Shown piece after piece: positions 54,679 to 63,970 of a DNA stretch of 64,000 bases (position 1 is its first letter; every line of letters begins with the position of its first letter). The position numbers were made by a program, and so were the translations under genes. Below the pieces are notes generated by a model. That model did not search any database, was not told where the DNA came from, and saw only the letters and a program-made list of their open reading frames with translations. The DNA is from Litchfieldia alkalitelluris (GTDB lineage: Bacteria; Bacillota; Bacilli; Bacillales; Bacillaceae_L): contig NZ_KV917374.1 of assembly GCF_002019645.1 (NCBI RefSeq), positions 895,452-959,451 of the forward strand. The letters are read 5' to 3'.

Positions 54679-55324
54679 AGTTAAGCAACCCTTTCTTCAT
54701 TGCATATTTCACTAGTTCAGGTCGTGATTTTATACCTAGTTTCTCCATTAAATTACTTTTATGTGATTCAACTGTTTTTACACTGATGACAAGGTGCTGG
54801 GCAATTTCTTTATTAGAGTAGCCTTTTGCAATCCATTCTAGGATCTCCTTTTCTCGGTCTGAAAGGGTGTCGAAGGAGCTTGATGGCTCACCATTTTTTA
54901 ACCGATCCATATATTCACTCATCAAACGTCTAGTTGCATTGGGGTTTAGGTAAGCATTACCTGATGCAACAGAAGTAATGGCTGAAATAAGCTCCTCATG
55001 GGGAGCGCTTTTTAATAGATATCCAGAAGCACCAGCATGAATGGCGCGGAATAAGTATTCTTCATCGTCATGCATCGTTAAAATTAAAATCGCAATCGAA
55101 GGCATTAATTCTTTTAATTCCTTTGTTGCAGTAAGTCCGTCTTTACCATGTGGCATACTTAAGTCCATTAAGACCACATCTGGTTTAAGGTCTTGCGCTT
55201 TTTTGATCGCTTCATCTCCATCTGCTGCTTCAGCGATCACTTCCATGTCATTTTTTCCATTTAAAAGCATCATCAATCCTGATCTAACAACAACATGATC
55301 ATCAACGACCATTAGTTTTATCAT
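54671..55324 (-). CDS. NarL/FixJ-family response regulator (NreC-like)
   Basis: A 217-aa regulator. Receiver domain with D8/D9 (VVDDH) and phospho-acceptor D54 (LMDLSMPHG), and a LuxR-type helix-turn-helix ([45 protein letters not shown]). First gene of a two-gene unit with the kinase. Target genes unknown; neighbours (GAF protein, Fnr-type regulator, NarI-like protein) suggest anaerobic or nitrate-linked control. Confidence 0.92.
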   Translation of the reverse strand: MIKLMVVDDHVVVRSGLMMLLNGKNDMEVIAEAADGDEAIKKAQDLKPDVVLMDLSMPHGKDGLTATKELKELMPSIAILILTMHDDEEYLFRAIHAGASGYLLKSAPHEELISAITSVASGNAYLNPNATRRLMSEYMDRLKNGEPSSSFDTLSDREKEILEWIAKGYSNKEIAQHLVISVKTVESHKSNLMEKLGIKSRPELVKYAMKKGLLNFE

Positions 55325-55392
55325 GGTTTCACTCCTCAGTCGACCATATCACTACCCGTGTGATATTCGTCACTTCCTACATTAATAATAGT

Positions 55393-55422
55393 AAAAAAAA
55401 AGAATCCTATCAATAAGGATTC
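55393..55422 (-). terminator. Terminator between the GAF gene and the response regulator
   Basis: On the minus strand GAATCCT, loop TATTGAT, AGGATTC, then nine T. Confidence 0.88.
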
Positions 55423-55535
55423 ACTTCAGGTTATTAATTAACCGTATGTTTCTGCCTTCAGCCCCTACAAGGAAAGAAAAAATGCCACTTTACTTCGTTT
55501 ATCGTTAGCAATAATTTTTCAATAAAGAGCCTTTA

Positions 55536-55973
55536 TTAACTAGTTTGAGGAAGCAAACCGATGCTTCCGGCAAATTCCGTAATAACCTGGATCTCAGCTA
55601 CTGTATACGTTTTATTATAACGGGAGCCAACTAACAATACACCAGTAGTTATTCCAGCATTTCGTACGGGAACAGCTACTGCCGCTTGTAAATTCTCAGC
55701 CAACATAATGGGATATTGCAAGCGTCGACTTGCTATGTCAGCTATCGAACTATCAAGTACCATTGTTCGATCTGCTCTGATTGCCAAACCAGCCAGACCC
55801 TTTCCTGGTCTGCCCTGCATTTTTTTGTACCGGTTATTCAAATTACCAGACACAAACTTCCATTGAATGATGAACGAGTCTTTATTAAGACAAGCAAACG
55901 CGGAAAAATCACTTGATGTCTTAAAACGTATCTCATTTAATAGTTCATTTATATAAACAATTGATTTCTCCAT
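55536..55973 (-). CDS. GAF domain protein (NreA-like)
   Basis: A single GAF domain of about 145 residues (KTSSDFSAFACLN; GKGLAGLAIRADRTMVLDSS; AVAVPVRNAGITTGVLLVGS), the size and pattern of NreA, which binds nitrate and modulates NreB in staphylococci. ATG at 55973 follows GGAGAGAAG. Unlike nreABC, a terminator separates it from the regulator-kinase pair. It is divergent from the Fnr-type gene, sharing a 300-base control region. Ligand inferred. Confidence 0.75.
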   Translation of the reverse strand: MEKSIVYINELLNEIRFKTSSDFSAFACLNKDSFIIQWKFVSGNLNNRYKKMQGRPGKGLAGLAIRADRTMVLDSSIADIASRRLQYPIMLAENLQAAVAVPVRNAGITTGVLLVGSRYNKTYTVAEIQVITEFAGSIGLLPQTS

Positions 55974-56276
55974 GATCTTCTCTCCTTGGCTAGGACCTTT
56001 CATAACTCCTCTGCCCTAAGGGTTACCTTCTATGCTCAATTGTAATCCTTTTTATTCGAAAAGTAATTCAGGGAATTCCCCTAAAGTTTTTCTCGGATTT
56101 TATATAAAATACCGTGTTTATTACGATTTCGTTGCATTTATATGAACAGACATAGGAAAATCCCCTTTTTAAAATGGGGGAAATGGATAGTCACATTTCA
56201 GGTATTCTCCTGATTACACAAATTAGTCACAACCGATATGATTAAGGTACAAAGTTTTACAAAGGGGATGACAGAA

Positions 56277-57002
56277 ATGACAATGGTTATTCAAAGTCAA
56301 TTTAAAACACCTGAATTAACGGATACATTTAATGGAGATATCAGTTCTTTCTTATCTATAGATAATTTTAATAAACTAAAAGAAATTATGCGTCCTAAGC
56401 AAGTAAAAGCAGGATCTCACCTTTTTTGGGAAGGTGAGAAAGCAGATAAAATGTATTTTATAAACTCTGGTCAGATTAAACTTCGTACTTCAACAGAAGC
56501 GGGTAAGGAATTTCTTCTGGGGATTAAAGAGGAAGGTAGCTTACTTGGAGAGTTTGGCGGTTTTGATGATCATATCACTTATCATTATCGTGCAGAAGTG
56601 ACTGAGGATGGTCAGGTAAGTGCTATTTATATGAATGATCTAAAAAAACTGCTTTATCAATTCGGTAACTTTGCAGTGGAATTTATGAACTGGCTTGGCT
56701 GGATGAATCGAGTAACACAAACAAAGTTAAATGATGTGTTGTTTTATGACAAGTCAGGTACGCTTGCATCTACACTACTAAGAATGAGTCAAAGCTATGG
56801 AGTGCAATGCAGTGACGGAATCATTTTAAATATTGAGCTGACTAATAAGGAAATTGCTGATTTTATAGGATCAACAAGAGAAAGTGTCAACCGTTTACTT
56901 AATTCTTGGAGAAAAGAAGGAATTATCGAAATGATCAACAAGCAAATTGTAATTAGACGACCTGAGCGATTATATTCCTTGTGTGATAGCGTGTCCTGTT
57001 AA
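56277..57002 (+). CDS. Crp/Fnr-family regulator, Bacillus Fnr-like
   Basis: A 241-aa protein with a cyclic-nucleotide-binding fold (FWEGEKADKMYFINSGQIKL), a dimer helix and a C-terminal winged helix (LTNKEIADFIGSTRESVNRLLNSWRKEGII). B. subtilis Fnr holds its [4Fe-4S] cluster with three C-terminal cysteines plus an Asp; here the C-terminus is CDSVSC with C236 and C241, and the third position, three residues earlier, is Tyr. One further Cys is internal (GVQCSDG). AAAGGGG best serves the ATG at 56277. Oxygen sensing is therefore uncertain. Confidence 0.82.
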   Translation: MTMVIQSQFKTPELTDTFNGDISSFLSIDNFNKLKEIMRPKQVKAGSHLFWEGEKADKMYFINSGQIKLRTSTEAGKEFLLGIKEEGSLLGEFGGFDDHITYHYRAEVTEDGQVSAIYMNDLKKLLYQFGNFAVEFMNWLGWMNRVTQTKLNDVLFYDKSGTLASTLLRMSQSYGVQCSDGIILNIELTNKEIADFIGSTRESVNRLLNSWRKEGIIEMINKQIVIRRPERLYSLCDSVSC

Positions 57003-57033
57003 AAAATAGTGATGGTAGCCGGAGGTGGCAATG

Positions 57034-57459
57034 ATGAATGTTTTACAAAGTTTAGTGTGGGTTGTTTTACCGTATTCTTCAATTGCAATTTTAATCATGG
57101 GGATGATTTGGCAATATAATAGTAGTGAAACATATGAGAAAACCGAGCGTGTTTTTGATTGGCGACTTTTAGTCATTACAGCACAAATCATCATTATTTT
57201 TGCAAGTGGAATCTATTCATATGTTGGTTTACAAAGTCAATTTAACGCTTTTGAATGGTTATTCAATCTTATTTTATTAAATCCTAGCTTAGCTCTATTA
57301 GAAGCAGCCCCATTTTTACTGAAAATTCACTTGCTAAGTCTTTGCTCGTTTTTTATTATCTTACCATTCACAAAGTATATCAAACTACTTCAACGCCTGT
57401 TTGTAAATAAAAGATTAGTAGCTATCCCTGTATTTCTCTTTTTCTTAGGTGGATTATAA
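57034..57459 (+). CDS. Shortened NarI-like membrane protein, 141 aa
   Basis: The N-terminus (LVWVVLPYSSIAILIMGMIWQYN) matches the first helix of nitrate reductase gamma subunit NarI. The C-terminal part (NPSLALLEAAPFLLKIHLLSLCSFFIILPFTKYIKLLQ) matches the last NarI helices. The middle ~80 residues of NarI are missing, and of its four heme-ligand histidines only the one in KIH remains. GGAGGTGG precedes tandem ATGs. It follows the Fnr gene by 31 bases. Either a repurposed paralogue or a decayed fusion; heme b binding as in NarI is not possible. Confidence 0.65.
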   Translation: MNVLQSLVWVVLPYSSIAILIMGMIWQYNSSETYEKTERVFDWRLLVITAQIIIIFASGIYSYVGLQSQFNAFEWLFNLILLNPSLALLEAAPFLLKIHLLSLCSFFIILPFTKYIKLLQRLFVNKRLVAIPVFLFFLGGL

Positions 57460-57465
57460 CACCCC

Positions 57466-57493
57466 AAGCCTTAGGTCATCCTAAGGCTTTTTG
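57466..57493 (+). terminator. Terminator
   Basis: AAGCCTTAGG, loop TCAT, CCTAAGGCTT, then T residues. Confidence 0.92.
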
Positions 57494-57590
57494 GTCGTTT
57501 AACTAGACTAATTTATTAACATGTTATGGTGAATTTTGACTATCAAAATGAATTGTTCACGGACTAACCAAGTCTAATTTTAGGATGCTA

Positions 57591-57645
57591 ATTGGATTCG
57601 CACCATGGAGGATGAAAATGTTTACCCACTCAGTGTGGAATAAGT
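57591..57645 (+). repeat. Repeat family C, left-end fragment
   Basis: GCACCATGGAGGATGAAAAT, then CACTCAGTGTGGAATAAG, matches the sequence that leads into full family C copies. The matching right end lies at 59075-59155, on the far side of the 51-bp array. Confidence 0.75.
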
Positions 57646-57774
57646 TAAGAACTACTAAACAAATATGAGATATTTCGGTTGCACAACACTTTACTTTTAG
57701 GAGAAGCTAACATGTTAGTTATATAGTGTTGCTTGTAATCTTATGGACGGGAATCATACAACGCTTTTGATACC

Positions 57775-59040
57775 CTTTCTCGGTCTCTTTCCATCAGAAA
57801 GGGTATCAGACAGCGTCTTTCGTTCCCTTTCTTTGACTTTTGGCACCAAAAGGGAATCAGACAGCGTCTTTCGTTCCCTTTCTTCGACTTTTGGCATCAA
57901 AAGGGAATCAGACAGCGCCTTTCGTTCCCTTTCTTTGACTTTTGGCATCAAAAGGGAATCAGACAGCGTCTTTCGTTCCCTTTCTTCGACTTTTGGCACC
58001 AGTAAGGGAATCAGACAGCGTCTTTCGTTCCCTTTCTTCGACTTTTGGCATCAAAAGGGAATCAGACAGCGCCTTTCGTTCCCTTTCTTCGACTTTTGGC
58101 ACCAAAAGGGAATCAGACAGCGTCTTTCGTTCCCTTTCTTTGACTTTTGGCATCAAAAGGGAATCAGACAGCGTCTTTCGTTCCCTTTCTTTGACTTTTG
58201 GCACCAAAAGGGAATCAGACAGCGCCTTTCGTTCCCTTTCTTCGACTTTTGGCACCAAAAGGGAATCAGACAGCGTCTTTCGTTCCCTTTCTTCGACTTT
58301 TGGCATCAAAAGGGAATCAGACAGCGTCTTTCGTTCCCTTTCTTCGACTTTTGGCATCAAAAGGGAATCAGACAGCGCCTTTCGTTCCCTTTCTTCGACT
58401 TTTGGCATCAAAAGGGAATCAGACAGCGCCTTTCGTTCCCTTTCTTTGACTTTTCGCACCAGTAAGGGAATCAGACAGCGCCTTTCGTTCCCTTTCTTCG
58501 ACTTTTGGCACCAAAAGGGAATCAGACAGCGTCTTTCGTTCGCTTTCTTCGACTTTTGGCATCAAAAGGGAATCAGACAGCGTCTTTCGTTCCCTTTCTT
58601 TGACTATTGGCACCAAAAGGGAATCAAACAGCGCCTTTCGTTCCCTTTCTTTGACTTTTGGCACCAAAAGGGAATCAGACAGCGCCTTTCGTTCCCTTTC
58701 TTTGAATTTTGGCATCAAAAGGGAATCAGACAGCGTCTTTCGTTCCCTTTCTTCGACTTTTGGCATCAAAAGGGAATCAGACAGCGCCTTTCGTTCCCTT
58801 TCTTCGACTTTTGGCATCAAAAGGGAATCAGACAGCGCCTTTCGTTCCCTTTCTTCGACTTTTGGCATCAAAAGGGAATCAGACAGCGTCTTTCGTTCCC
58901 TTTCTTCGACTTTTGGCATCAAAAGGGAATCAGACAGCGTCTTTCGTTCCCTTTCTTCGACTTTTGGCACCAAAAGGGAATCAAACAGCGTCTTTCGTTC
59001 CCTTTCTTTGACTTTTGGCATCAAAAGGGAATCAGACAAC
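57775..59040 (+). repeat. 51-bp tandem repeat array, family B, about 25 units
   Basis: Units read AAAGGGAATCAGACAGCG, then TCTTTCGTTCCCTTTC, then TTCGACTTTTGGCATC, with C/T and A/C alternatives at a few positions. AAAGGGAA and TTCCCTTT form a hairpin in each unit. The period is 51 with rare 52-54 base units. Because 51 is divisible by three and the unit has no stop in several frames, long open frames appear on both strands; they lack ribosome sites and are not genes. Confidence 0.95.
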
Positions 59041-59074
59041 CTAGTAGGAGCTAAGAACTGCGAGGATGTTCACG

Positions 59075-59155
59075 AAACCGACCCATGGAAAGCAGGTGGA
59101 ACGCAGCGAATGCAACTCGCCAACCCAGGTATTTTCAGAGTAGACATCTATGCTA
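59075..59155 (+). repeat. Repeat family C, right-end fragment
   Basis: GGAAAGCAGGTGGAACGCAG, then GAATGCAACTCG and TATTTTCAGAGTAGAC, is the family C right end; it directly precedes family D. Confidence 0.75.
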
Positions 59156-59200
59156 ATTAAAATTAGCACCATGGAGTATGAAAAATTATACTTAGCGTAG

Positions 59201-59330
59201 TGTCTAGCTCCAGGCGCTATCGGCTCTCAGGTCTAAGTCAATCCACCCTAGAAGGTTAAAGAGCAACCTTCAAGCCGGCTTGCCTTATGCCTGTAGCCGA
59301 TGAACGAGCGCCTTCCGCTTTTCTTTTTTC
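59201..59330 (+). repeat. Repeat family D, copy following family C
   Basis: Begins TGTCTAGCTCCAGGCGCTAT and ends GAGCGCCTTCCGCTT. Inverted near-identical copy of 45662-45792. Both follow a family C element and a short GCACCATGGAG linker. The 310 bases from here to the kinase gene hold no supported feature. Confidence 0.88.
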
Positions 59331-59644
59331 AGAGTAGACATTATGTTAGAGAAATAACACCACAAAATAAATAGAGTCTAAATGTGACGACCATTCATAA
59401 GAAAAATGCTCCAATATCAAAAAAATGTTATATTTGCAAAAAAATGAAAAATTTTGTAAATCAAAATGTAACCTTATAGACAAGGCCTTCGACTATATAG
59501 TAGAGGCTAGCTATGCACTTGGAATAAAATAGGTACTTGTCGAAATATTGGAATAACTTTAAAATGAAACCATAAGACGATAAAATCTCTACCCATCCTA
59601 AATCATACATATAGAAAAATTCTAAAATAACGAGGGGAAATCAG

Positions 59645-62600
59645 ATGGATGTTACTCAAAGAATTATGGAATTAAAGCAGGCATTTATCGCTTTAAATGA
59701 AGATCTTGAGATTATTTATTGTAGTAACGAAACAGAAAAGCTGATTGAAAAGCCTAAGGAAGTCGTTATAGGTAGTTCGCTTTTAGAAGTCATACCTGAG
59801 TTCGCATCCTCTTTATGCTTAAAGGAGATCAAAGAAGCAATAAATCAACGAGAATTATTTCAGTTCCAAGAGTACTATCCGATCCTAAATAGGTGGTTAG
59901 AAATAAGAGTTTATCCTGGCTTGGTAAGCTCAAATATTTACATAGTTGATGTGACTGATCAAATTATGAATGAAAAGATACTAGATGGTAAAAAAATAAT
60001 TTTAGAAATGATTTCAAAAGGAAAGCCACTGGATGATGTATTACATAAGGTTGTAGGGTTAATAGAAGAGCTTCTTACGGGTGGGATTTGTTCAGTGCTT
60101 TTACAGGATGACACGAGTCAAAAACTAAGAGTGAAGGCTGCACCGAGCCTACCTAGTGAATTTGAGCAAATTGTAAGCGGTATTACGGTTGGGCCAAATT
60201 CGAATGGCTGTGGAAAAGCTGCCTATTTTAAAAAGAAAGTTATTATTCAAGATGTCTCAAAAGAGGATTTATCCCCAGAAGTAAGAAGTTTCTTTTTAAT
60301 TAATGGGATTCATTCTTATTGGAGTACACCTATTATTGATTCAAACGGGAATATTTTAGGAACATTTGCGATTTATTATAACCTGAAGAAGCTGCCAGGT
60401 GAATTTGATCTTCAGTTAATTAAATTATCAGCCTATTTGTGTAGCATAGCGATAGAAATCGAGCGTAAGCAACTACAGAAAGTAGCTGAAACTGAATCGA
60501 AGTATCATATCATTACAAAAAACATGACAGATCTTATCAAAATCGTAGATAAAAACTATGTGGTCCAATATTGCTCGCCATCTGTAAAGACGGTATTAGG
60601 GCATGAGGTGGAAGCGTTAGAGGGTACAATGTCGCTTAATATGATTCATCCGAACGATGTACCAGGAGCAATTTCTGTATTTAATGATGTTACTAAAACT
60701 AAAAAAAGTAGAAAGATTGAATACAGAACAAAAAATGCTGCGAATCAGTGGATATGTTTTGAAGCAGTGTTAACCCCTTTATTAAAAGAAGATGGACAAG
60801 TTGAACAAGTTATTATTGTATCTAGGGAAATTTCAGAGAGAAAACGTGCAGAGAGGTTGCTAAAGCAAAGAGAGCAGCGTTATAAATCTTTGTTTATGCA
60901 TAATCCGGATGGCGTTTATTCATTGGATCTTAATGGTCATTTTGTTTCTGTGAATGACCAAGTTAGTGAGATCACAGGATTCTCTCGAGCAGAACTTTTT
61001 CAAATGGATAACATCTCGTTTATATCAGAGTCTGACAGAGCAAAGGTTTGTGCTCACTTCTTAAAAGCTGTAAGAGGTGTACCTCAGCATTTCGAAATGA
61101 AGGTCATTCAGAAGAGTGGTAACGAGCTGCAATTACAAGTGAAAAATATTCCTATAAAAATAGATGGTGAAATTGTCGGTGTATATGGAATTGCTAAAGA
61201 TGTGACTGAGCAGATAGAAGCTAGAAGAGATCTTGAAAAATCAGAAATGAAGTTTAGGTCTGTGGTAGAATCAGCTTCTGAAGCAATCATTATAACCGAT
61301 AGTAAAACAAGAATTCTGTCGTGGAATAAAGCTGCCAAGACTATTTTCGGATATACACAAAGTGAAGCCCTTGGAAAAAGTTTAGATTTTACGTTATCTA
61401 AGGAATATATCGAGAAAAATAAAGACATGATTCATTTATTTATGAACAATGATTGGGATCAATTTATAGGAAGACCGATTGAAATAACAGGCTTAACTAA
61501 GGAGGGTAACGAAATCCCTCTTGAAGTTTCACTTAATTGTTGGAACACTGATGAAGAAACATATATAAGTGCAATAGTTAGAGATATTAGTGAGCGGAAA
61601 CGTGTCGAAAGTGCGCTACAAAAAAGTGAAGAAAAGTTCCGCCATCTCATCGAAAATCTTCCTGAAGCAGTTCTAATCTTTAGTAATCAAAAATTAATGT
61701 ATGTAAATAAAATGGTTTTGCAATTATTTGGTGCCTCATCAAAGAAAGAGTTATATGAACGCCCATTATTAGAGTTTATTGATTCTGAGAGTCACGATCT
61801 TATTGATGTTATAAGAGCGACTTTATGTGAGCAATACATTGTGGAAGATTTGGAAGCACGTCTCTTAACGATGTCAGGGGACCCAATTGATGTCCAAATC
61901 AATGCGGCTGGGACAACGTATGAGGGGCAAAAAGGAGCGCAGATTATACTGCGGGATATAACAGAATTAAAAAGAAGTAAAGAGCTTTTAATAAATGCTG
62001 AAAAAATGACTGCTGCTGGAGAGCTTGCAGCAGGGATTGCACATGAAATAAGAAATCCGCTAACTAGTATTAAAGGCTTTATTCAGCTAGCAAATACGTC
62101 AAATGACAATCAAGAGAGATATTACCCGATCATTTTGACGGAGATTGATCGAATTAATACGATTATTAGCGAGCTTTTACTGTTGGCGAAACCGAAAAAA
62201 ACGGAATTCAAAAAAGTAAGCTTAAAAATTATTCTTCAAGATGTCTTAAATTTATATAGTGCACAGGCAATTCTACATAATATTGAAATCATTAACTCTA
62301 TTAATCTTGAAGAAACAGAAATTATCGGACACGAAAGTAAGTTAAAACAAGTGTTAATAAATTTATTTAAAAATGCGGTTGAAGCAATGCCATCTGGTGG
62401 AACTTTAGAGGTGGATTTAAGAGGAACTACATCAGCATTAATTCTGACTATCCAGGATAATGGTGAAGGAATTCCTAAATCGATTCTTTCTAAAATAGGG
62501 CAACCGTTCTTCACTACAAAAGAAAAGGGAACAGGACTTGGCCTTGCAACCTGCTTTAGTATTATTGAAAACCATAAAGGTAGTATGGAAATTGAAAGTG

Positions 62601-62656
62601 AAGAAAATAAGGGTACAATCATCACGATTACTCTTCCAAGATTAAAAAATTATTAA
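59645..62656 (+). CDS. Multi-PAS/GAF sensor histidine kinase, 1003 aa
   Basis: A large soluble kinase without membrane helices. In order: PAS (about 1-110), GAF (about 115-275; GPNSNGCGKAAYFKKKVIIQ), four further PAS domains (about 285-405, 408-525, 530-650, 655-775, each ending in a PAC-like DISERKR or DITELKR), HisKA with H800 in GIAHEIRNPLTSIKGF, and HATPase (FKNAVEAMPSGG; GTGLGLATCFSIIENHKG). The kinase core is like that of sporulation kinases KinA/KinE, and no response regulator is adjacent, so phosphorelay input to Spo0F is plausible but unproven. GAGGGGAAATC precedes the ATG. Confidence 0.9.
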   Translation: MDVTQRIMELKQAFIALNEDLEIIYCSNETEKLIEKPKEVVIGSSLLEVIPEFASSLCLKEIKEAINQRELFQFQEYYPILNRWLEIRVYPGLVSSNIYIVDVTDQIMNEKILDGKKIILEMISKGKPLDDVLHKVVGLIEELLTGGICSVLLQDDTSQKLRVKAAPSLPSEFEQIVSGITVGPNSNGCGKAAYFKKKVIIQDVSKEDLSPEVRSFFLINGIHSYWSTPIIDSNGNILGTFAIYYNLKKLPGEFDLQLIKLSAYLCSIAIEIERKQLQKVAETESKYHIITKNMTDLIKIVDKNYVVQYCSPSVKTVLGHEVEALEGTMSLNMIHPNDVPGAISVFNDVTKTKKSRKIEYRTKNAANQWICFEAVLTPLLKEDGQVEQVIIVSREISERKRAERLLKQREQRYKSLFMHNPDGVYSLDLNGHFVSVNDQVSEITGFSRAELFQMDNISFISESDRAKVCAHFLKAVRGVPQHFEMKVIQKSGNELQLQVKNIPIKIDGEIVGVYGIAKDVTEQIEARRDLEKSEMKFRSVVESASEAIIITDSKTRILSWNKAAKTIFGYTQSEALGKSLDFTLSKEYIEKNKDMIHLFMNNDWDQFIGRPIEITGLTKEGNEIPLEVSLNCWNTDEETYISAIVRDISERKRVESALQKSEEKFRHLIENLPEAVLIFSNQKLMYVNKMVLQLFGASSKKELYERPLLEFIDSESHDLIDVIRATLCEQYIVEDLEARLLTMSGDPIDVQINAAGTTYEGQKGAQIILRDITELKRSKELLINAEKMTAAGELAAGIAHEIRNPLTSIKGFIQLANTSNDNQERYYPIILTEIDRINTIISELLLLAKPKKTEFKKVSLKIILQDVLNLYSAQAILHNIEIINSINLEETEIIGHESKLKQVLINLFKNAVEAMPSGGTLEVDLRGTTSALILTIQDNGEGIPKSILSKIGQPFFTTKEKGTGLGLATCFSIIENHKGSMEIESEENKGTIITITLPRLKNY

Positions 62657-62670
62657 TAGTATTAAATACG

Positions 62671-62692
62671 CGCCTGTTTTGGCGTTTTTTTT
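62671..62692 (+). terminator. Terminator after the multi-PAS kinase
   Basis: CGCC, loop TGTTTT, GGCG, then eight T. Short stem. Confidence 0.6.
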
Positions 62693-62791
62693 GCACGGAA
62701 AATGAAATATGACAAGGCATTTGTGATTGAAACTTTAACATATATCAGTTAAGATGGTCCTAAATTATCTGAAAAAAGTGGAGATGAAAAG

Positions 62792-63805
62792 ATGAGTTCT
62801 GTAAATCTAGTTAACGTTCTTAGAGGAAACCATATTGAAAGTTCACATCGTGGACATGTTGCAGTTGTAGATGCAGATGGTAGGCTCTTGTATTATGCAG
62901 GAAATCCAGAAAAGGTTGTGTATGCACGTTCGTCAATGAAGCCGATTCAAACGATTCCTGTTGTCGAGACAGGGGCTGCTGATCGCTACGAATTCAAGGA
63001 TGATGACCTTTCTTTATGCTGTGCATCTCATAATGGAGAAAGCTTCCATACTGATAGAGTGCTAGATATTTTAGCAAGAACTGGTTTGGAAATAGATGCT
63101 CTACAATGTGGTACCCATCCACCAAGGTGGGAAGAAACATATAAAAAGCTTATTTTAGCAGGTGAGCAAGTAACTCCTTTATATAATAATTGTTCTGGTA
63201 AGCATTCGGGAATGCTAGCAACGGCAAAGCATATGGGAGAGGACATAGATTCTTATTATCTGTTAGACCACCCTGTCCAACAGCGTATTTTAGATGCGGT
63301 TAGTGAAATGTGTAATTATCCTAGAGAGCAGATTGAGATTGGTATTGATGGTTGTGGAGTACCGGTTCATGGATTACCATTAAAAAATATTGCTTTAGGT
63401 TTTGCGAAAATGGCAAATACCAGTCAACTTAGTGCTTCACGAGCTGAGACATCAAAAAGAATCATCACCGCAATGATGAATGCACCTGAAATGGTAGGTG
63501 GAACTGAGCGTTTTTGTAGTGATTTTATGAAGGTAGGTAATGGCAGGTTCTTTGGAAAGGTTGGGGCAGAGGCTGTTTATTGTGTCGGAGATCTTAAGAC
63601 TGGATTAGGGATCGCAGTTAAGATTGAGGATGGCAATGCACGAGCGGTTTATCCTGCAATTGTACATGTTTTAGCTGAACTTGATTTATTATCGGAGGAG
63701 CAGCAGGAGGGATTAGCTAGTTATTATCGGCCTTCGTTAGAGAATGCGCGGAAAGAAAAAATAGGGGAGTTGGTTCCGGATTTTAAGCTTATTAGTATTA
63801 ACTAG
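62792..63805 (+). CDS. Type II asparaginase (Rhizobium-type, Asparaginase_II family)
   Basis: A 337-aa cytoplasmic protein of the family that includes R. etli asparaginase, unrelated to E. coli AnsA/AnsB. Signatures: ARSSMKPIQTIPVVETG, SHNGESFHTDRV, NNCSGKHSGMLATAK and GIDGCGVPVHGLPL. It hydrolyses asparagine to aspartate and ammonia. AGTGGAGATGAAAAG precedes the ATG. Stands alone, followed by family C repeat C8. Confidence 0.9.
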   Translation: MSSVNLVNVLRGNHIESSHRGHVAVVDADGRLLYYAGNPEKVVYARSSMKPIQTIPVVETGAADRYEFKDDDLSLCCASHNGESFHTDRVLDILARTGLEIDALQCGTHPPRWEETYKKLILAGEQVTPLYNNCSGKHSGMLATAKHMGEDIDSYYLLDHPVQQRILDAVSEMCNYPREQIEIGIDGCGVPVHGLPLKNIALGFAKMANTSQLSASRAETSKRIITAMMNAPEMVGGTERFCSDFMKVGNGRFFGKVGAEAVYCVGDLKTGLGIAVKIEDGNARAVYPAIVHVLAELDLLSEEQQEGLASYYRPSLENARKEKIGELVPDFKLISIN

Positions 63806-63810
63806 GTTAC

Positions 63811-63970
63811 TCTGAAAATAACTCAGCTAGCGGAGTTCCATTCGCTGCGATCCACTTGCTTTCCGCGGGGCGGGTCCTGGAGCCTCCTCGTCGCTTTTAG
63901 CTCCTGTGGGGTCTCCCGAGACCGCTAAATCCCGCAGGAGTCAAGTGGCTCTCCGCTCATTCCACACTAA
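63811..63970 (-). repeat. Repeat family C, copy C8
   Basis: Minus-strand copy 10 bases after the asparaginase stop. Outer stem CCACTTG/CAAGTGG is intact; the inner stem is weakened (CGGGTC against GACCG). Confidence 0.9.

Noticed and set aside
57743-59160. Several long open frames (up to 370 codons) on both strands, encoding 17-residue repeats such as GIRQRLSFPFFDFWHQK
   Set aside because: They arise because the tandem unit is 51 bases, a multiple of three, with no stop in several frames. They overlap each other on both strands, lack ribosome sites and include non-repeat DNA only at their ends.
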